The position numbers were made by a program, and so were the translations under genes. From assembly GCF_034043675.1 (NCBI RefSeq), contig NZ_JAXCLA010000006.1, forward strand, positions 310,001 to 374,000: a DNA stretch of 64,000 nucleotides, read 5' to 3'. Below are positions 25,059-34,600 of this stretch, piece after piece. The stretch is from KK5 sp034043675 (GTDB lineage Bacteria > Pseudomonadota > Gammaproteobacteria > Burkholderiales > Burkholderiaceae_C). The notes under the pieces were generated by a model, which saw only the letters and a list, made by a program, of their open reading frames with translations, had not been told where the DNA came from and did no database searches. Within the stretch, counting starts at the first letter, position 1; every line of letters begins with the position of its first letter.

Positions 25059-25727
25059 TTATTCACGTGAGGGCTCGTTCATCCCCAATTCGCCGGCAAT
25101 TCGCTGCACCAGCGCCTTCAGCGCCTCCAGTTCGCCGTTCAGCCGCTGCTGCTCGGCGCGCAGGAAGGCGATCTCCTCGTCGCGCGGCAGCGCGGCGGCA
25201 CCGGCAGCCGCCGCGGAACCCTCGGGCACCACGACCTCCCCGCACAGCAGATGCGCCCAGCGCGGCTCGCGCGCACCGGCCGCACGCGGCAGCTTGACGA
25301 CAAACGGCGGGCTGCGCCCGGCCAGCTCGTCGAGAAAGCCTTCGACCGAGGACAGGTCCGCGAAACGGTGCAGCCGCTCGGTGTGCATCTTGATCTCGGC
25401 CGTGGTCAGCGGGCCGCGCAGCATCAGCAGGGTCAGGATGGCCAGGCCCGCGCCGGGCACGCCTAAGCCGCGCGCGCCGTTGTGCTCGAAGCGCACGACG
25501 CGGCTGCCGCTGACCGTGTTGACCAGGTGCATCGCCTTCAGTTCGTCCAGCGCCTCCAGCACGTCGGCCTCGCTGGCATTCATCTGCACGTCGCGCGAGG
25601 TCTTCTGGTTGCAGCCCATCGTCAGCGCATTCAGCGACAGCGGATAGCTGTCGGGCACCGTGGCCTGCTTCTCGACGAGGACCGCCAGCACGCGCGCCTC
25701 CAGCGCGCTCAGGGTACACAGGCTCAT
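25059..25727 (-). CDS. YceH-family (DUF480) protein
   Basis: A 222-aa protein built from two winged-helix-like domains. The family opening LSALEARVLAVLVEKQATVPDSYPLSLNALTMGCNQKTSR is unmistakable. The C-terminus (about 185-222) is a short coiled coil. Cellular role unclear. It follows the SDR gene by four bases. Confidence 0.9.
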   Translation of the reverse strand: MSLCTLSALEARVLAVLVEKQATVPDSYPLSLNALTMGCNQKTSRDVQMNASEADVLEALDELKAMHLVNTVSGSRVVRFEHNGARGLGVPGAGLAILTLLMLRGPLTTAEIKMHTERLHRFADLSSVEGFLDELAGRSPPFVVKLPRAAGAREPRWAHLLCGEVVVPEGSAAAAGAAALPRDEEIAFLRAEQQRLNGELEALKALVQRIAGELGMNEPSRE

Positions 25728-25731
25728 CCGC

Positions 25732-26514
25732 TCAGACTCCGAAGCCGTCGTCGGCCTGCAGCACCGCGCCGTTGATGAAATGGCTCTCGTTGGCGCACAG
25801 CATCATCAGCGCGGTGTCCAGGTCCTGCGGCTGGCCGACGCGCTTGCGTGGCAGCAGATCCACGAGCTTCTTGCCCTGCTCCGTGCCCCAATGGTGCTGG
25901 TTGATCTCGGTCGTGATGTAGCCGGGGCAGATCGCGTTGACATTGATGCCGAACTTGCCCCATTCGAGCGCCATCGCCCGCGTCATGTGGATCACCGCGG
26001 CCTTGCTCATCGCGTAGACGCCGATCTGGCTCAGCACGCGCAGGCCGGCCATCGATGCGATGTTGACGATGCGCCCGCCGGTGAAGGTGCCGGGCGCCGC
26101 GCCGCGGGAGCGCGCCAGCATCCGCTTGCCGACCTCCTGCGCGACGAAGAAGGCGCCGCGCACGTTCGTGTCCATCACGAAGTCGTAGTCGTCGGCGCTG
26201 ACGTCGACGAGCCGCTGCGTCGTGCTGACGCCGGAGTTGTTGATCAGGATGTCCAGCGTGCCGACCTCGGTCTCCGCATGGGCGACGGCGGCCTTGATGC
26301 TGTCCAGGTCCGTCACGTCCAGCTCGACGACGTGGGCGCTGCTGCCCTGGGCCTCGATCTCGTTGCGCAAGGTCTTCAGGCGCTCGACGCGCCGGCCCGC
26401 CAGCACGACGCAGGCGCCGGCGCGGGCCAGGGTCTTGGCGAACTGCGCGCCGAGGCCGCTGGAGGCCCCGGTGACGAGGGCCACGCGGCCTTCGAGGTCA
26501 ATGCTGTAGCTCAT
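25732..26514 (-). CDS. SDR-family NAD(P)-dependent oxidoreductase
   Basis: A 260-aa short-chain dehydrogenase. All canonical elements are present: VTGASSGLGAQF cofactor loop (15-26), LINNSGVS, catalytic Ser in NIASMAG, YAMSKAA with Tyr and Lys, and ICPGYITTEIN. Substrate not predictable. GGAGGA eight bases before ATG 26514 fixes the start. It is divergent from the ETF-QO gene and lies four bases upstream of the YceH gene. Confidence 0.92.
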   Translation of the reverse strand: MSYSIDLEGRVALVTGASSGLGAQFAKTLARAGACVVLAGRRVERLKTLRNEIEAQGSSAHVVELDVTDLDSIKAAVAHAETEVGTLDILINNSGVSTTQRLVDVSADDYDFVMDTNVRGAFFVAQEVGKRMLARSRGAAPGTFTGGRIVNIASMAGLRVLSQIGVYAMSKAAVIHMTRAMALEWGKFGINVNAICPGYITTEINQHHWGTEQGKKLVDLLPRKRVGQPQDLDTALMMLCANESHFINGAVLQADDGFGV

Positions 26515-26640
26515 GGAATCGCTCCTCCGGAATGCCTGGGAACGATAGCATGCGGCCCTCGGCGCCCCAGTAGAATTCGCCCCGCCCCAGCGGCACTCAG
26601 GGGGAGCACTGCCCCGATGACATCGACAACAAGGATCCCC

Positions 26641-28329
26641 ATGACCTCCGCCGAACTCCTCGCCCAATTTGGTCCCCGCGACAGCATGGACTACGACGTC
26701 GTCATCGTCGGCGCGGGCCCCGGCGGCCTGTCCGCCGCGATCCGGCTGAAGCAGCTCGCCGCGAAGGCCGGGAAGGAGATCTCGGTCGTCGTGCTGGAGA
26801 AGGGCTCGGAGCCGGGCGCGCACATCCTCTCGGGCGCGGTGATGGACCCGATCGCCATCACCGAGCTGTTCCCGAACTGGAAGGAACTCGGCGCACCGCT
26901 GAACCAGCCGGTGACGGCCGACGAGGTGCTGTTCCTCACGAAGGACGGCGCCACCGCCACGCCGCAATGGCTGATCCCCGAGTGCCTGCACAACCACGGC
27001 AACTACGTCGTCGCGCTGGGCACCGTCACCAAATGGCTGGGCGAGCAGGCCGAGGCGCTGGGCGTCGAGATCTTCCCGGGCTTCACCGCCGCCGAGGTGC
27101 TGTACGACGAGCAGGGCAATGTCCGCGGTGTGGCCACCGGCAATATGGGCCTCAACAAGGAAGGCGAGCCGACCGACGAGTTCCAGCTCGGCATGGAGCT
27201 GTGCGGCAAATACACGATCTTCGCCGAGGGTGCGCGCGGCCACCTGGGCAAGCAGCTGATCGCCCGCTTCAAGCTCGACGAAGGCAAGGATCCGCAGAGC
27301 TACGCGATCGGCGTCAAGGAGCTGTGGGAAGTGCCGGCCGACAAAGCCAAGCCCGGCCTCGTCGTGCACACCGCAGGCTGGCCGATGGACAACGACACCT
27401 ACGGCGGCGGCTTCCTGTACCACCTCGAAGGCAACAAGGTGACCTTGGGCTTCGTCATCGGCCTGGACTACAAGAACCCCTGGCTGTCGCCGTTCGAGGA
27501 AATGCAGCGCTGGAAGACGCACCCCAGCATCCGCGCCCACCTCGAAGGCGGCAAGCGCATCAGCTACGGCGCCCGCGCGATCACGGCCGGCGGCCTGCTG
27601 AGCCTGCCCAAGACGGTGTTCCCCGGCGGCGCGCTGATCGGCTGCGATGCCGGGTACCTGAACGCCTCGCGCATCAAGGGCAGCCATGCCGCGATCAAGA
27701 CCGGCATGCTCGCGGCCGAGGCCGCGTTCGACGCCGTTCAGGCCGGCCGCCAGCACGATGAGCTGACGAGTTATCCCGCCGCATTCGAGCAGAGCTGGCT
27801 GCGTGCCGAGCTGGACCGCTCGCGCAACTTCAAGCAGTGGTTCAAGAAGGGCAACACCGTCGGCTCGCTGATGACCGGCATCGAGCAGTGGCTGCTGCCC
27901 AAGCTGGGCATCAAGAGCCCGCCGTGGACCATCCACCGCGCCCAGGCCGATCACCTGTACCTGCGCCCCGCGGCGGAGATGCCCAAGATCGACTACCCGA
28001 AGCCGGACGGCAAGCTCACCTTCGACCGCCTCTCGTCCGTGTTCGTCTCGAACACCAACCACGCCGAGAACCAGCCCGCCCACCTGACGCTGAAGGATCC
28101 TTCGGTGCCGGTGAAGATCAACCTCGCAAAGTACGCCGGCCCCGAGAGCCGCTACTGCCCGGCCGGCGTCTACGAGTTCGTCAAGAACGAGGCCGACAAC
28201 AGCGAGCGCCTGCAGATCAACGCGCAGAACTGCGTGCACTGCAAGACCTGCGACATCAAGGACCCGACGCAGAACATCGTTTGGGTCACCCCCGAGGGCG
28301 GCGGCGGACCAAATTACGCGGGGATGTAA
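26641..28329 (+). CDS. electron transfer flavoprotein-ubiquinone oxidoreductase
   Basis: A 562-aa monotopic inner-membrane flavoprotein that passes electrons from ETF to ubiquinone during fatty-acid and amino-acid oxidation. FAD-binding motif VVIVGAGPGGLSAAIRL (about 20-36); conserved blocks EKGSEPGAHILSGAV, GARAITAGGLLSLPK and GCDAGYLNASRIKGSHAAIKTG; the C-terminal 4Fe-4S cluster ligands are visible (YCPAGVYEF, then NCVHCKTCDIKDPTQNI). Start at 26641 has AAGGA nearby; an in-frame ATG at 26617 is an alternative with no change in domain content. Confidence 0.95.
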   Translation: MTSAELLAQFGPRDSMDYDVVIVGAGPGGLSAAIRLKQLAAKAGKEISVVVLEKGSEPGAHILSGAVMDPIAITELFPNWKELGAPLNQPVTADEVLFLTKDGATATPQWLIPECLHNHGNYVVALGTVTKWLGEQAEALGVEIFPGFTAAEVLYDEQGNVRGVATGNMGLNKEGEPTDEFQLGMELCGKYTIFAEGARGHLGKQLIARFKLDEGKDPQSYAIGVKELWEVPADKAKPGLVVHTAGWPMDNDTYGGGFLYHLEGNKVTLGFVIGLDYKNPWLSPFEEMQRWKTHPSIRAHLEGGKRISYGARAITAGGLLSLPKTVFPGGALIGCDAGYLNASRIKGSHAAIKTGMLAAEAAFDAVQAGRQHDELTSYPAAFEQSWLRAELDRSRNFKQWFKKGNTVGSLMTGIEQWLLPKLGIKSPPWTIHRAQADHLYLRPAAEMPKIDYPKPDGKLTFDRLSSVFVSNTNHAENQPAHLTLKDPSVPVKINLAKYAGPESRYCPAGVYEFVKNEADNSERLQINAQNCVHCKTCDIKDPTQNIVWVTPEGGGGPNYAGM

Positions 28330-28335
28330 GCGTCG

Positions 28336-29655
28336 TCACTCCTCGGCCGGACCGCGGTTCTTCAGCTCCGCGAACTTGGCCGCCATCGTCGGATTGCCGC
28401 GATTCAGCTTCTTGATCGTCACGTCCTGTGCCTTGTCGTTGGCCAGGCGCAGGTTGCGGTCGGTGCCGAGCAGGGCTTCCTTCGTCTTCTGCAGGTGATC
28501 GATCGACTTGTCGATCTCGTCGATCGCCGTCTGGAAGCGCCGGGAGGCCAGGTCGTAGTTCTTCGCGAATGCGGTCTTGAAGGTCTCCAGCTCCGCTTCG
28601 AAGTTGGTGATGTCGATGTTCTGCGCCTTCACCAGCGCCAGCTCCGACTTGTACTTCAGCGAGTTCATCGCCGCGTTGCGCAGCAGCGTGATGATCGGGA
28701 TGAAGAACTGCGGGCGCACCACGTACATCTTCGGGTAGCGGTGGAACACGTCCACGATGCCGGTGTTGTAGAGCTCGCTGTCGGGCTCCAGCAGTGACAC
28801 CAGCACCGCGTATTCGCAGCCCTTCTCGCTGCGGTCCTTGTCGAGTTCCTTCAGGAAATCCTCGTTGCGGTTCTTCGTCGCGGTGCGGTCGCTCTCGTTC
28901 TTCATCTCGAACATGATCGAGACGATCTCGGTGCCCGCCTCGTCCGAGTCGCGGAAGATGTAGTCGCCCTTGCTGCCGGTGCGCGCGTCGTTGTCCTTCT
29001 CGAAGTAGGCGCGCGGAAAGGCCGTGGCGCGGATGCGGTTGAACTCGGTCTCGCAGTGCTGCTCCAGCGTCTCGCCGACCATCTTGGTCGACAGGCGGGC
29101 CTTCATGTCGCGCAGCCGCTCGATCGCGTCGTCGCGATCCCTGATCTGCGTCTCGTACTTGTCCTTCAGCGACTTCTCGGCGAGCTGCTTCTCCAGCGCC
29201 ACCCGCTCCAGGCCACCCTTCAGCTCGTCGCGCTCCTTCTCGACCGCGCTGACGGCCTCGTTGATCGCCAGCCTCTTTGCCAGCTCGGCCTGCTGGGCCG
29301 CGGCCTGCCGGTCGTTCTTCGCCTGCGCCAGCTCGCTCGCGAGCGCATCGCGCTGCTTCTCGACGGCGCTCAGCGCTTCGGTCACGGCGAGCTTGCGCGC
29401 GACCTCACCGGCATCGAGCCGGGCTTTCAGTTCCTGGATCTCGGCGTCCTTGGTGGCGGCGGCCTTTTGCAGCTCGCCGGCGAGCTTGGCCCGGGCAAGT
29501 TCGACGGCGTTGCGCTTCTCCTGCTCGGCCAGCTCGAGCCGCTCGTGCAACTGCTTGTCGAAGTCGCTGTCGCGGACCTGCTTGAGGATGTCGGCATAGC
29601 CCGCCTCGTCGATCTTGAAGGCCTTGTGGCAGTGCGGGCAGATGATCTCGTTCAT
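28336..29655 (-). CDS. DUF2130 protein: zinc-ribbon, coiled coil, nuclease-like core
   Basis: A 439-aa protein. The N-terminus has a short zinc-ribbon half (CPHCHKAF, 6-13). Residues 30-190 form a long coiled coil with a repeated segment: ARKLAVTEALSAVEK (86-100) recurs as AKRLAINEAVSAVEK (126-140). The DUF2130 core (190-400) contains GETLEQHCE, GDYIFRD (Asp231) and SIMFEMKNE (Glu250, Lys252), spaced like a PD-(D/E)xK nuclease site; KNRNEDFLKELDKD follows. It lies 18 bp downstream of recD on the same strand, suggesting co-transcription. Function unknown; a nuclease role is inferred. Confidence 0.82.
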   Translation of the reverse strand: MNEIICPHCHKAFKIDEAGYADILKQVRDSDFDKQLHERLELAEQEKRNAVELARAKLAGELQKAAATKDAEIQELKARLDAGEVARKLAVTEALSAVEKQRDALASELAQAKNDRQAAAQQAELAKRLAINEAVSAVEKERDELKGGLERVALEKQLAEKSLKDKYETQIRDRDDAIERLRDMKARLSTKMVGETLEQHCETEFNRIRATAFPRAYFEKDNDARTGSKGDYIFRDSDEAGTEIVSIMFEMKNESDRTATKNRNEDFLKELDKDRSEKGCEYAVLVSLLEPDSELYNTGIVDVFHRYPKMYVVRPQFFIPIITLLRNAAMNSLKYKSELALVKAQNIDITNFEAELETFKTAFAKNYDLASRRFQTAIDEIDKSIDHLQKTKEALLGTDRNLRLANDKAQDVTIKKLNRGNPTMAAKFAELKNRGPAEE

Positions 29656-29673
29656 GTCGGGATAGCTTTCAAA

Positions 29674-31647
29674 TTACTCGGACAGCAGGTCCAGCAGCCC
29701 GCTGGCACGCCGTGTGCGCTGCGACAGCGCCTGCGCGAAGCGGCCCGGCGCGCCGCTGGCCAGGGTGAAGGCCAGGCGGGCGCGGGTGATGCCGGTGTAG
29801 ACCAGCTCGCGGCTCAGCACGCGGCTGCCCTCGGGCGGCAGCACCAGCACCGTGTGTTCGAACTCGGAGCCCTGCGACTTGTGAACCGTCATCGCGAACG
29901 CCGTCTCGACCTGAGCGAGCCGGCTGACGCTGACGGAGCGCGGCACAGCGCCGTCGAGAAAGTAGGCGCGCAAGGGCCCGTCCGCACGCAACGGGCGCAG
30001 CACGATACCGATGTCGCCGTTGAACACGCCGACGCCGGCGTCGTTGCGCGTCACCATCACCGGCCGGCCTTCGTACCAGGCCGCATGGCCGGGGCGTTCC
30101 AGCAGGCCGGCCGCCGTCAGCGCGCGCTCGACGGCGGTGTTCAGGCCCTCGGTGCCCCACTCGCCCTCGCGCACCGCGCAGAGCAGGCGGAAGCGCTCGA
30201 AAGCCAGCAGCACGCGCACGACCCAGGCGTCGAAGGCCTCGCGGTCGGCCGTTTCGTCGCCATGGAAGGCCGGCCGTGCGGCGATCTCGCGCAGGTATGT
30301 CGCATAGCCGCCCGGCGCGCCTTCGCGGCCTTCCAGCGCCAGGCGCACGACGCGCGCCGGCGTAGCCGGCTGGGCGACGTGCAGCTCCGGCCCGTCTCCG
30401 CTGCGCAGCAGGGCGGCGGCGGGCTGGAGCCGCCCAGCATTGACGGCGAGCGCCAGTTGGCCGATCGGCCCCTTGAAGCGACGGCTCTCGCGCAGCATCA
30501 CCGTCTGCTGGGCCAGGCCCGGAGCACCGCCGATGAAGTCCGCGGGGATCGCCTGGCCGGTGGCGGCCAGCGCGTAGTCGGCGGTGCGATCGTCATAACG
30601 CCCCGCCTCGGCGTCACGGCACAGGTCGCCCAGCACGGCGCCGGCCTCGACCGATGCGAGCTGGTCCTTGTCGCCCAGCAGGATCAGCCGCGCGTGGCGG
30701 GGCAGCGCCTGCAGCAGCGCGGCCATCATCTCCAGGTGCACCATCGAAGCCTCGTCGACGATCAGCACGTCGACTTCGAGCGGGTTGGCGGCATCGGCGC
30801 GGAAGGTGCGCGTATCGGGCCGCGCGCCCAGCAGCGAGTGCAAGGTCTTGGCACCGTGGATATGCGAGACCAGTTCGGCGAGGTCCAGCCGGTCGCCGAT
30901 CGAGGCCTGCAACGGCAGCAGCGCGCTTTCGATCGACTGCTTCAGCCGCGCGGCGGCCTTGCCGGTCGGCGCAGCCAGCGCGACGCGCAGCTTGTCGGGC
31001 CGGCGGTCCATCGCGAACAGCAGCGCCAGCAGGCGAGCAGCCGTGTAGGTCTTGCCGGTGCCGGGGCCGCCGGTGATGATCGAGAACGAGGCGCGCAGCG
31101 CGACGGCGCAGGCGAACTTCTGCCAATCGAAATCGTCTTCACGGTCGGGCTGAGGCGGGAATAGCAGGTCCAGCCACTGGCGAGCGCGCGGTACGTCGAC
31201 CGCCGTCGCGCCGCCTTCCACACGCGCCAGCACCTGGGCCGCCACCTGCTGCTCGAAGCGCCAGTAGCGGCGCAGATAGAGGCGGGTGCCGCTCAGCACC
31301 AGCGGGCTCGAATCGTCGCTGCCATCGCCCACCAGGGGGCTGACGCGCAGCGCGGCAAGCAACTCGTCCACTTCCGCGGCCACGGACAAGACCTGGCCCC
31401 GCAGTGCCTCGGCCGCGTCCGGCGCCCAACTGGTCGCGCCGGCCGGGTCGGCCACGAACTCGTCCACCAGCAGGCAGGCATGGCCCTGGCTCTCCACATG
31501 GGCCAGCATCGCGGCGGCAAGCAGCACGGCCGGCCTTGCCTCAGGGTCAAGATCGTGCAAGAAGGCCGCGAAGGCCGCGTCGAGACGGCGCAGCCAGCCG
31601 CGGTGAGCCCAGTCGGCCAGCGTGTCGAGCATCGGGGTCGTCGTCAT
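29674..31647 (-). CDS. recD: exodeoxyribonuclease V subunit alpha RecD
   Basis: A 657-aa 5'-3' helicase subunit of RecBCD (E. coli RecD is 608 aa). Walker A GGPGTGKTYTA about residue 195; motif II VLIVDEASMVHLEMM; GDKDQLASVEAGAVLGDL; C-terminal FAMTVHKSQGSEFEHTVLVLP and LVYTGITRAR complete the SF1 set. The ATG overlaps the recB stop by four bases. Acts at double-strand breaks with RecB and RecC. Confidence 0.96.
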   Translation of the reverse strand: MTTTPMLDTLADWAHRGWLRRLDAAFAAFLHDLDPEARPAVLLAAAMLAHVESQGHACLLVDEFVADPAGATSWAPDAAEALRGQVLSVAAEVDELLAALRVSPLVGDGSDDSSPLVLSGTRLYLRRYWRFEQQVAAQVLARVEGGATAVDVPRARQWLDLLFPPQPDREDDFDWQKFACAVALRASFSIITGGPGTGKTYTAARLLALLFAMDRRPDKLRVALAAPTGKAAARLKQSIESALLPLQASIGDRLDLAELVSHIHGAKTLHSLLGARPDTRTFRADAANPLEVDVLIVDEASMVHLEMMAALLQALPRHARLILLGDKDQLASVEAGAVLGDLCRDAEAGRYDDRTADYALAATGQAIPADFIGGAPGLAQQTVMLRESRRFKGPIGQLALAVNAGRLQPAAALLRSGDGPELHVAQPATPARVVRLALEGREGAPGGYATYLREIAARPAFHGDETADREAFDAWVVRVLLAFERFRLLCAVREGEWGTEGLNTAVERALTAAGLLERPGHAAWYEGRPVMVTRNDAGVGVFNGDIGIVLRPLRADGPLRAYFLDGAVPRSVSVSRLAQVETAFAMTVHKSQGSEFEHTVLVLPPEGSRVLSRELVYTGITRARLAFTLASGAPGRFAQALSQRTRRASGLLDLLSE

Positions 31648-34600
31648 GCCGCGGCCTCCTCGTCGACGATCATTGCGTCGAGCCGCGCCAGCAAGGCCAG
31701 CGGCGCCTCGATCGCGTAGCAGCCGCCGCTGGGGCCGGCGATGCCGCGAATGAAGAAGTACAGCGCGCCGCCGAGGTGTTCTTCCGGCATATAGCGTTCA
31801 CCCAGCCGCAGGCGCAGCAGGCGGTGCAGCGCCAGCAGATAGATGGCGGCCTGCACGTCGTAGCGGTGCTCGGCCATCGCGGCTTCCAGCGCCTCGGTGT
31901 CGTAGGCGGCATCGTCGTCGCCCAGCGCGTTGGACTTGTAGTCGAGCACGTAGTAGCGGCCCTCGTGTTCGAAGACGAGGTCGGCGAAGCCCATCAGCAT
32001 GCCGCGCAGTTCGCGCTCGGGCAGCTCGCGGCGCGGCCGGCCGCTGAGCAGGTGATGGCGGCACAGCGCGTCGATCGCCTCGGCCTGCAGGCCGGTGGCG
32101 GGCAGCCAGAACTCCATCTCGGCCAGCGGTGTGCCCGCCGTGTCGAGCGTGACACTCAGCGGCTGCAGCGGCGCCTGCGTGGCGGCGACGAGCCAGTCCA
32201 CCACATCTTGTGCACGCTCGGCCTGGCCCTGGCGCTCGCAGCGGGCCAGCAACTGTTCCTGCAGCGCGGGCGAGCCAGCGAGGCCGAAGCCCTCGCCGGC
32301 CAGCCATTCGAACTGGTCGTGCAGGAAGTTGCCCGGCCCGGCGCCGCGCGGAAAGCGGTGCCAGGCCTGATCGGCCGGCTCGGCGGGCCGGGCCGGGCGG
32401 CGCAAGGCCGGGGCCACGGGCGCGAGCAGATCCTCGTCGTCACGCGCGGCAGCGGCGCTAACGGGGCCGTCCAGCTCGCGCACCAGCGCCGAGAAACTGT
32501 GCACCGACCAGCGCCGCTCGAACTGGCCGCGATAGGCCTGCGGCTCGCGCAGCGGCTGGGTCTCGTCCTGCGGGCGCAGTGGGGTCAGCGCCGCGCGCAG
32601 CGGCAGCAGCTCGGTGCGCATCGTCGCTGCGTTCGCGCCGACCAGGTCATGGGCATCGGCCATCAGCTGTTCGGCGCTCGTCTTCTCGGGGCCGCCCAGC
32701 ACATAGCCGAGCGCGCTGCGCCAGGCGCTGCAATCCTGGCTGTCGGCGCGGGGCTTCTGCGCGGCCAGGCCGATCCAGACGGCATGGCGCGCGCGGGTCA
32801 GCGCGACGTAGAGCAGGCGCAGGTCTTCGCGCTGGCGCTCCTTGTCGGCGGCGGCGATCAGCTCTTCATTGAGCGTCAGGTGCAGGGTGCGATGGCCTGC
32901 GGCGTCGGCCGTGCTCACCAGGGTCGTGCGCGGTCCCTTGTCGATGCCGCGGAAGCTGGTGGCGAAGGGCAGGAACACCAGTGGGTATTCGAGGCCCTTG
33001 GACTTGTGGACGGTGATGACCTTGACGAGGTCCGCGTCGCTCTCCAGCCGCACGATCTGCTCGTCGCCGCCGGCGCCGGGCTGCTCGCGCTGCGTCGTCA
33101 TCCAGCGGATCAGCGCCTGCTCGCCGTCCAGCCGCGTGCTGGCGTCCTGCAGCAGCTCGGCCAGGTGCAGCACGTTGGTGAGGCGCCGCTCGCCATCACC
33201 AGCCTGCGCGCTGCCCAGCCAGCGCTCGGGCAGGTCCAGCAGGTGCAGCGCGCGCCGCAGCATGCTCAGCACGCCCTGCGTCTGCCAGATCGCATGCAGG
33301 ACCTTGAACTGCTCGCTGCGGCGGTCGAAGGCCTCGTCGTCCACCGCGAGCTGCTGCAGCTCGTCCAGCCGCAGCCCCAGCGTGGCGGTGGCGAGCGCGG
33401 CGCGGGCCAGGCGCACGTCCAGCGGCGAAGCGGCGGCACGAAGCAGCAGCAGCAGGTCGCGCGCCTCGGCGCTGGCGAAGACGGAGTCCTTGTCGGACAG
33501 GTAGACCGAGGTCACGCCGCGCCGGCGCAGCTCGCGGCGCACCGCGGCGGCCTCGCGGCCGGTGCGCACGAGGATCGCGATGTCGGCGGGCCGAAGCCGC
33601 TTGAATATGCCGTTAGCGTCCTTGACGAAGCCGGCGCGCTCGTCGTTCAGCAAGGTCACGATGCGCTCGGCGCTGGTCTCGGCCAGGCGGCGCAGGCTCG
33701 TGCGCGTGTCCTGCAGTTCCGGCGCCAGCGCCCACTGCAGGGCGGCCTGCGGGCCGGCCGCGGTGACCCACTGCTCGCCGCGCCCCTGCGCGGCGACCGG
33801 CTCGAAGGGCAGCGGGTTCAACTCCGCGTCGCGGAACATGAAGGCGCCCTCGCCCGCGCGCTGCTCCGGGCGGCAGAACACGGCGTTGACGGCCTCGACC
33901 AGCGCCCGCGTCGAGCGGTAGTTGGTGCCCAGCTGGTAGTGCCGGCCCTCGGTGGCCAGCCGCACCTGCAGGTAGGCATGGATGTCCGCGCCGCGGAAAC
34001 CATAGATCGATTGCTTCGGGTCGCCGATCAGCAGCAGCGTGCGCTCGCGGGCGCTGCTGCTCGTGTGATCGGCAATGCGGTAGAGCCGGTCGAAGATGCG
34101 CGTCTGCAGCGGCGAGGTGTCCTGGAACTCGTCGATCAGCGCGACGGGGTACTGCGCCAGCATGCGCTCGCGCAGGCGTGCGGCTTTGTCGCCGGAACGC
34201 TCGGGATCGAGTGCGCGCTCCAGGCGTTCGAGCATGTCGGCGAAGCCGAAGGCGCCGCTCTGCGACTTGAGCAGGGACAGCCGCTCGGCGATCGCGTGGG
34301 CGGCGTGCAGGCGCAGCGGCTCGGCCAACGGAGGCAGCGCGTCGAGCCCCTCGCACAGATTGGCGAAGGCCTCGAAGTGATCGGGCAAGGAAACGTCGAA
34401 GCCGTCCTTGATGATCTCGGCCATGCCCGGGGGCAGCAGGCGCTTGCAGGCCGAGTCGCTCAGGTCCGGCCGCTCCAGCAGCGGATCGGCGGCCCAGGCG
34501 CCGAGCTTGGCCAGCCAGCCGCTGAAGTGGTTGGACTTCAGCTTGACCTTGTTGATCGGATTGGCCTTGGCGGGCAGCGCGTACAGCGGATCGAACCACT

